A stretch of 64,000 bases of DNA from Castellaniella sp034675905 (GTDB taxonomy: Bacteria; Pseudomonadota; Gammaproteobacteria; Burkholderiales; Burkholderiaceae_B): contig NZ_JAUCCV010000005.1 in NCBI RefSeq assembly GCF_034675905.1, forward strand, positions 248,001 through 312,000, read 5' to 3'. This document shows positions 59,070 to 64,000 of the stretch, in pieces. Under the pieces are notes generated by a model. The model did no database searches, was not told the DNA's origin, and was given only the letters and a program-made list of their open reading frames with translations. A program made the translations under genes and the position numbers. How positions within the stretch are numbered: the stretch's first letter is position 1; each line of letters opens with the position of its first letter.

Positions 59070-60431
59070 TTACAGGATGATGCGGCGGAAATCCGCCAGC
59101 AGACCGGCCAGATAGGCATTGAAGCGAGCGGCAGCGGCCCCGTCGATCACACGGTGATCATAGGACAGCGAGAGCGGCAGCATCAGGCGCGGCTGGAAGG
59201 CGGCGCCGTCCCAGACCGGCTGCATGGACGACCGCGACACCCCCAGAATGGCGACTTCGGGCGCGTTGATGATGGGCGTGAAGTCGGTGCCGCCGATACC
59301 GCCCAGAGACGAGATCGAGAAGCAGCCGCCTTGCATCTGCGCAGGCGACAATTTACCGTCACGGGCCTGAGCCGCCAATTCTGAGGTTTCGGCAGCCAGC
59401 TGCAACACACCCTTTTTATCCGCATCGCGAATCACCGGCACCACCAGCCCGTTGGGCGTGTCGGCGGCGAAACCGACATGATAGTAGTGCTTCAACACCA
59501 GATTATCGCCATCCAGCGAAGCATTGAATTCCGGGAATTTCTTCAGCGCCGCAACAACGGCCTTGATCAGGAAGGCCAACATGGTGAGCTTGACGCCGGC
59601 CTTTTTGTTTTCGGCGTTCAACTGCTGGCGCAGGGCTTCCAGTTCAGTGATGTCGGCCACGTCGTTATTGGTGACGTGGGGAATCATGACCCAGTTGCGG
59701 TGCAGATTGGCGCCGGAAATTTTCTTGATGCGCGACAGGGGCTTGGCTTCGACTTCGCCGAACTTGGCGAAATCGACCTTGGGCCAGCCCAGGACACTGA
59801 AGCCCTCGCCTGCCGGCAAGGTTGACCCCACGGGGCTGGCGCCGCCGGTGGACAGGGCCTGCTTGACGTACGCCCGGATATCGTCGGCTGTGATGCGGTT
59901 TTTCAAACCGCTGCCGGTCACCTGCGCCAGATTGACACCCAGCTCGCGGGCGAAATGCCGCACCGACGGCGAGGCGTGCGGCAGGTTGCGCAAAGGCACG
60001 TCCGCTTCGGCAAAGGCAGCCGTCGGGGAAGTCCGGTCCGGTGCGCTGGAGGCCATCACCGGAGCCGCAGCCGCCGGCGCAGGGGGCGTTGCAGCCACAG
60101 GCGCCGGGGCAGCAGCAGCGGGCGCCGGAGCGGGAGCTGCAGCAGCAGCCTTGGGCGCCTCGGCTGGCGGCGCTTCCGCCGCTGCAGCGCCTTCGGCGGC
60201 TTCGACTTCCAAAATCACGGAACCTTCCGTGACTTTGTCGCCGACCTTGATCTTGATGGTCTTGACCACCCCGCCCTGAGAGGCGGGGATTTCCATGGAG
60301 GCCTTGTCGGATTCCACCGTGATCAGGCTCTGTTCGGCCTGGATGGTATCGCCCACAGCCACTAGGACCTCGATGACGTCGACCTGGTCGAAATCACCGA
60401 TGTCGGGGACTTTGATTTCCACGATGCTCAT
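59070..60431 (-). CDS. aceF: Dihydrolipoamide acetyltransferase (E2) of pyruvate dehydrogenase
   Basis: 453 residues. One lipoyl domain only (1-80, Lys43 in VESDKASMEI; E. coli E2 has three), a Pro/Ala-rich linker, a peripheral-subunit-binding domain (ASPSVRHFARELGVNLAQV, near 157-190) and the catalytic acetyltransferase domain with FNASLDGDNLVLKHYYHVGF and the active site SYDHRVIDGAAAARF. Forms the complex core. Its lipoyl domain is nearly identical to that on the E3 protein. 14 bp after aceE. Confidence 0.97.
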   Translation of the reverse strand: MSIVEIKVPDIGDFDQVDVIEVLVAVGDTIQAEQSLITVESDKASMEIPASQGGVVKTIKIKVGDKVTEGSVILEVEAAEGAAAAEAPPAEAPKAAAAAPAPAPAAAAPAPVAATPPAPAAAAPVMASSAPDRTSPTAAFAEADVPLRNLPHASPSVRHFARELGVNLAQVTGSGLKNRITADDIRAYVKQALSTGGASPVGSTLPAGEGFSVLGWPKVDFAKFGEVEAKPLSRIKKISGANLHRNWVMIPHVTNNDVADITELEALRQQLNAENKKAGVKLTMLAFLIKAVVAALKKFPEFNASLDGDNLVLKHYYHVGFAADTPNGLVVPVIRDADKKGVLQLAAETSELAAQARDGKLSPAQMQGGCFSISSLGGIGGTDFTPIINAPEVAILGVSRSSMQPVWDGAAFQPRLMLPLSLSYDHRVIDGAAAARFNAYLAGLLADFRRIIL

Positions 60432-60445
60432 GTTCCTCGTCCTCC

Positions 60446-63154
60446 TTAGGCGTGATGCGGGTTGGCCTTATCGGCTTCAATCCCGTATTTGGCAATGGCT
60501 TCGGCGCATTTCTTGATATCGATCGAACCCTCGTCGGCCAGACTGCGCAAGGCTGCCAGGACGATGAAATGACGATCGATTTCGAAGTGCTTGCGCAGCT
60601 CGGAACGGAAGTCCGAGCGGCCGAACCCGTCGGTACCCAGAACCTTGAAGTGGCGCCCGTCGGGGATGAAGGCGCGGATCATGTCGCCATAGGCCTTGAT
60701 GTAGTCGGTCGACACAATGATCGGACCCTGAGTGCCCTTCAGTTGCTGGGTCACATAAGGCACCTGAGCCGGTTCGGTCGGATGCAGCAGATTGTGGCGC
60801 TCGACGTCCAGGCCGTTGCGGCGCAGTTCCGTGAAACTGGTCGCGCTCCAGACATCGGAAGTCACGCCCCAGTCTTTTTCCAGCAGTTCCTGGGCCGCCA
60901 GAACTTCGCGCAGAATCGTGCCCGAGCCCATCAACTGCACATGGGTCTTGGCCGCCTTGGCGCTGGACTGCAGCTTGTACATGCCGCGCAGGATGCCGTC
61001 TTCGTCACCCTTTTTCAGGCCAGGTTGCGCATAGTTCTCGTTCATCACCGTGATGTAGAAGAACACGTCTTCCTGATCGTGCATCATGCGTTGCAGACCG
61101 CTGCGGATGATGACCGCGACTTCGTGCGCAAAGGCCGGGTCGTAGGCCACGCAATTGGGGATCAAGGAGGCCTGGATATGGCTGTGACCGTCTTCGTGCT
61201 GCAGGCCTTCGCCGTTCAGGGTCGTGCGACCCGCCGTGCCACCCAGCACAAAGCCGCGCGCCAGCATGTCGCCCGCCGCCCAGGCATGATCGCCAAAGCG
61301 CTGGAACCCGAACATCGAGTAATAGATGAAGAACGGGATCATGATGGTGTTGCTGACGGAATACGACGTGGCCGCCGCAATCCAGGAGCTGAAACCACCG
61401 GCTTCGTTGATGCCTTCTTGCAGCAGCTGGCCGTTTTCCGCTTCGCGGTAATACATCACCTGGCCCTTGTCCACCGGCACGTATTTCTGGCCTTCGGGGG
61501 CGTAGATGCCGATCTGACGGAACAGGCCTTCCATACCAAAGGTACGCGACTCGTCGACCAGGATGGGGACGACGCGCGGGGCGAGATCCTTATCGCGCAG
61601 GATCTGGTTCAGCACCCGCACGAAAGCCTGGGTGGTGGAGATTTCACGCCCTTCGGCGGTGGGTTCCAGCACGGCCTTGAAGGCGTCCAGCGCCGGCACT
61701 GGCAGGGACTCGTCGGCTTTCACACGGCGGTGCGGCAGATAGCCGCCCAGCGCCTGACGGTGTTCGTGCAGGTATTTCATTTCCGGCGAGTCGTCGGCCG
61801 GCTTGAAGTACGGGATCTGATCGACCTGATCGTCGGGGATGGGGATATTGAAGCGGTCGCGGAATTCGCGCACGGAATCGATATCTAGTTTTTTCTGCTG
61901 GTGGGTGGGGTTTTTCGCCTGCCCCACGTGACCCATGCCGTAGCCCTTGATGGTCTTGGCCAGGATCACCGACGGTTGGCCCTTATGGCCGACGGCTGCG
62001 GCAAACGCCGCATAGACCTTGTGCGGATCGTGACCGCCCCGGTTCAGACGCCAGACGTCTTCGTCGCTCATGCGGCTGACCATTTCCAGCAGCTTCGGGT
62101 GCTTCCCAAAGAATTTTTCGCGCACGAACTTGCCGTCATTGGCCTTGTAGGCCTGGTATTCACCGTCGACGGTTTCTTCCATGACACGGCGCAGGATGCC
62201 TTCCTTGTCACGAGCGAACAGGGGATCCCAATACCCGCCCCAGATCAGCTTCAGTACGTTCCAGCCATTGCCGCGGAAAGCGCCTTCCAGTTCCTGGATG
62301 ATCTTGCCGTTGCCGCGCACCGGGCCATCCAGGCGCTGCAGATTGCAGTTGACGACGAAAATCAGATTGTCGAGTTTTTCCCGCGAGGCCAGGCCGATAG
62401 CGGCCAGGGATTCGGGTTCGTCGATTTCACCGTCGCCCAGGAATACCCAGACCTTGCGTTCCGCCGTGTTGGCCAGCCCGCGCGCATGCAGGTATTTCAG
62501 GAAGCGGGCCTGATAGATGGCCATCATGGGCCCCAGGCCCATGGACACCGTGGAAAACTGCCAGAAGCTGGGCATCAGTTTCGGGTGCGGGTAGGACGAC
62601 AGGCCCTTGCCCTTGCCGCCGACTTCCTGGCGAAACCAGTCCAGGTTTTCTTCCGTCAGGCGACCTTCAAGGAAGGCGCGGGAATACATGCCGGGAGAAG
62701 AATGCCCCTGGAAGTAGATCAGATCGCCGCCGTGATCCTGGGATTCGGCGCGCCAGAAGTGGTTCTGACCGCACTCGATCATCGTGGCCAGCGAGGCAAA
62801 GGACGCAATATGCCCGCCCAGGCTGCCGCCATCGGCCGGTTCGACCTTGTTGGCCTTGACCACCATCGCCATCGCGTTCCAGCGAATGTAGGAACGGATG
62901 CGCTCTTCCAGCACCATATTGCCGGGATGCGGAGGCTCCAACCCAGGAGGAATCGTATTCACATACGCCGTATTCAAGGAATACGGGATGTGGGCGCCGG
63001 AACGGCGGGCAAGATCGATCAGATTTTCGATCAGGAAGTGGGCCCGTTCGGCGCCTTCCCGGTCGAGTACGGCTTCGAGGGCGTCGAGCCATTCCTGCGT
63101 TTCTTGTTGATCGGGATCCGCCACGGCGGTCTGGACTTGATCAAGAGAGGACAT
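60446..63154 (-). CDS. aceE: Pyruvate dehydrogenase E1 component, homodimeric type
   Basis: 902 residues, single-chain E1. Decarboxylates pyruvate with thiamine diphosphate and acetylates the E2 lipoyl group. The ThDP motif starts at VFLGDGEIDEPESL and ends at VVNCNLQRLDGPV; further blocks are GHSSPGMYSRAFLEGRLTEE and LGTDGFGRSDFRSELRKHFE near the C-terminus. The ATG at 63154 (MSSLDQVQ) has an agGAGac-like box upstream; earlier in-frame starts lie in the promoter region. First gene of the aceE-aceF-lpdA operon and divergent from a sensor kinase. Confidence 0.98.
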   Translation of the reverse strand: MSSLDQVQTAVADPDQQETQEWLDALEAVLDREGAERAHFLIENLIDLARRSGAHIPYSLNTAYVNTIPPGLEPPHPGNMVLEERIRSYIRWNAMAMVVKANKVEPADGGSLGGHIASFASLATMIECGQNHFWRAESQDHGGDLIYFQGHSSPGMYSRAFLEGRLTEENLDWFRQEVGGKGKGLSSYPHPKLMPSFWQFSTVSMGLGPMMAIYQARFLKYLHARGLANTAERKVWVFLGDGEIDEPESLAAIGLASREKLDNLIFVVNCNLQRLDGPVRGNGKIIQELEGAFRGNGWNVLKLIWGGYWDPLFARDKEGILRRVMEETVDGEYQAYKANDGKFVREKFFGKHPKLLEMVSRMSDEDVWRLNRGGHDPHKVYAAFAAAVGHKGQPSVILAKTIKGYGMGHVGQAKNPTHQQKKLDIDSVREFRDRFNIPIPDDQVDQIPYFKPADDSPEMKYLHEHRQALGGYLPHRRVKADESLPVPALDAFKAVLEPTAEGREISTTQAFVRVLNQILRDKDLAPRVVPILVDESRTFGMEGLFRQIGIYAPEGQKYVPVDKGQVMYYREAENGQLLQEGINEAGGFSSWIAAATSYSVSNTIMIPFFIYYSMFGFQRFGDHAWAAGDMLARGFVLGGTAGRTTLNGEGLQHEDGHSHIQASLIPNCVAYDPAFAHEVAVIIRSGLQRMMHDQEDVFFYITVMNENYAQPGLKKGDEDGILRGMYKLQSSAKAAKTHVQLMGSGTILREVLAAQELLEKDWGVTSDVWSATSFTELRRNGLDVERHNLLHPTEPAQVPYVTQQLKGTQGPIIVSTDYIKAYGDMIRAFIPDGRHFKVLGTDGFGRSDFRSELRKHFEIDRHFIVLAALRSLADEGSIDIKKCAEAIAKYGIEADKANPHHA

Positions 63155-63396
63155 AGTGCGTGTCTCCTGGGGTGTGGTTCGAGAGCGCGACCACACATCG
63201 CGCCCGCCTGATAATTTGAGCCGAACATCGGAGGCGCTCTGCACACGAACGCATCCAGGAGTCCTGGCGCCTGTGCCCATTCTAGGAAAGACCCAGGTTC
63301 AATACAAGCAAAATTTCACCTCGTGGTATGAATTTTTATTATGTGAAATATTGAATAGTGATTTCCCGTCTAAAATGGCGCTATCGCAAGACCATC
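63155..63396. promoter_or_regulatory. Divergent promoter region between aceE and a sensor kinase
   Basis: 242 bp, markedly AT-rich at 63298-63380 compared with the surrounding genes. It contains an inverted repeat ATTTCAC (63313-63319) and GTGAAAT (63343-63349) with a 23-bp spacer, and TATTGAATAG-type sequences suitable for promoters. No match to the PdhR box was seen. Confidence 0.5.
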
Positions 63397-64000
63397 ATGG
63401 CCATGGCAAACCCAAACCGCAAGTCCCTGATTCCGACGACGTTCTATGAACACGCCCGTCATAGCCGCCGCCTGTACTGGCTGACCCCGGCCCTCGTGCT
63501 GGTGCTATACCTGTGCGTGATGGGCGCCTTCATCTGGTTGCAGCGCCTGCAAAGCGATAGCGTGATGTTCGTCACCATCGACCAGGAAACCCGCCAGCAG
63601 CGCTTGATGATGGTGGTGTTCGCCCTGTCACTGGTGATTGTCTTCAGCCTGCTGGCCCTGTGGCGCTACACGCGCTTTCGCACGCTGGCCGAAGCCGCAC
63701 TGATTGCGGAAACCGGCTTTCGCCGCGCCATGGAAAATTCCATGTCTACCGGCATGCGCGTCTTCGACATGCAGGGCCGCATCGCCTACGTGAATCCGGC
63801 CTTTTGCCGCATGATCGGCTGGAACGAGGCTGATCTGATCGGCCGCACCGCGCCCTTTCCCTATTGGCTGCCGGGCCGCCACGACCACCACCGCGAAACC
63901 CTGGCCCAGCTATTGTCGGGCCGCACCCCCAGCAGCGGCCTGGAAATCGAGGCGCAACGCCGCGACGGTTCGCGCTTCACCGCCCGCATGTATGTCTCGC
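63397..64000 (+). CDS. PAS-domain sensor protein, probable histidine kinase (N-terminal part)
   Basis: Partial: 201 codons are visible and the frame is open to the window end. Two membrane segments (about 31-50 and 70-90) flank a short 20-residue periplasmic loop, followed by a PAS domain from about 105 (FRRAMENSMSTGMRVFDMQG, then YVNPAFCRMIGW and EADLIGRTAPFPYW). This is the layout of membrane PAS histidine kinases of the FixL/DctB kind; the kinase domain is expected beyond position 64000 but not seen, so another output domain is possible. Start ATG at 63397 or 63403. Divergent from aceE. Confidence 0.8.
   Translation, partial: MAMANPNRKSLIPTTFYEHARHSRRLYWLTPALVLVLYLCVMGAFIWLQRLQSDSVMFVTIDQETRQQRLMMVVFALSLVIVFSLLALWRYTRFRTLAEAALIAETGFRRAMENSMSTGMRVFDMQGRIAYVNPAFCRMIGWNEADLIGRTAPFPYWLPGRHDHHRETLAQLLSGRTPSSGLEIEAQRRDGSRFTARMYVS

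Noticed and set aside
60452..63211. Two long + strand frames opposite aceE
   Set aside because: Antisense shadows; aceE is complete with all catalytic motifs.

Overview
The window is a gene-dense piece of a GC-rich chromosome. The content and order of its housekeeping genes point to a betaproteobacterium of the order Burkholderiales, most likely family Alcaligenaceae (Bordetella/Achromobacter/Castellaniella-like). The main markers are a lipoyl-domain-bearing dihydrolipoamide dehydrogenase behind a homodimeric-type aceE and aceF, the ppsA/ppsR divergent pair beside the lpxA-lpxB-rnhB-trmH end of the envelope cluster, and the cvpA-dedD-folC-purF block. Species cannot be set from sequence reading alone. 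No rRNA, tRNA, CRISPR array, insertion sequence or prophage gene was seen.

Layout. 1-2.7 kb: the NAD pathway pair nadA-nadC (nadC runs off the left edge) and an HD-GYP phosphodiesterase, divergent from a membrane fatty-acid hydroxylase and a YfcF-type glutathione transferase. 4.2-9.3 kb: a MotA/MotB-type stator pair with a very long periplasmic linker, a DUF411 protein, acylphosphatase and a methyl-accepting chemotaxis protein. 9.4-13.3 kb: a human-type sulfide:quinone oxidoreductase, a YdfG-like dehydrogenase, a DUF4239 membrane protein and a DUF3298 lipoprotein. 13.4-17.3 kb: a complete sulfate ABC importer operon (sbp-cysT-cysW-cysA). 17.3-21.8 kb, leftward: mltG-tmk-holB-tatD plus an ankyrin-repeat protein; ygfZ is divergent from mltG. 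22.9-27.4 kb, leftward: a valine-catabolism set (acyl-CoA dehydrogenase, 3-hydroxyisobutyryl-CoA hydrolase, 3-hydroxyisobutyrate dehydrogenase) and a quinone-oxidoreductase-like protein. 27.5-29.6 kb: ratA-rnfH, smpB and ogt. 29.6-33.0 kb: ppsA and its regulator ppsR.

33.0-48.5 kb is one co-directional leftward block of sixteen genes linking translation to envelope building: rpsB-tsf-pyrH-frr-uppS-cdsA-dxr-rseP-bamA-skp-lpxD-fabZ-lpxA-lpxB-rnhB-trmH. It makes undecaprenyl diphosphate, CDP-diacylglycerol, lipid A precursors, the BAM core and the sigma-E protease. Perfect hairpins flank tsf, and one of them is a clear intrinsic terminator before pyrH. Rightward from the same divergent region lie map, glnD and dsbB. 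After a 305-bp gene-free segment made of two copies of a GC-rich repeat come the leftward folC-dedD-cvpA-purF cluster and the leftward aceE-aceF-lpdA pyruvate dehydrogenase operon, which ends in a strong terminator. The window ends inside a PAS sensor kinase gene divergent from aceE.

Almost everything is core metabolism. I found no convincing undescribed system. The observations most worth following are the long-linker stator pair, the duplicated TGACGTCA palindrome at 2.7 kb, the repeats at 52.6-52.9 kb, the RNA hairpins around rpsB-tsf-pyrH, and the uncharacterised DUF4239/DUF3298 divergent pair.
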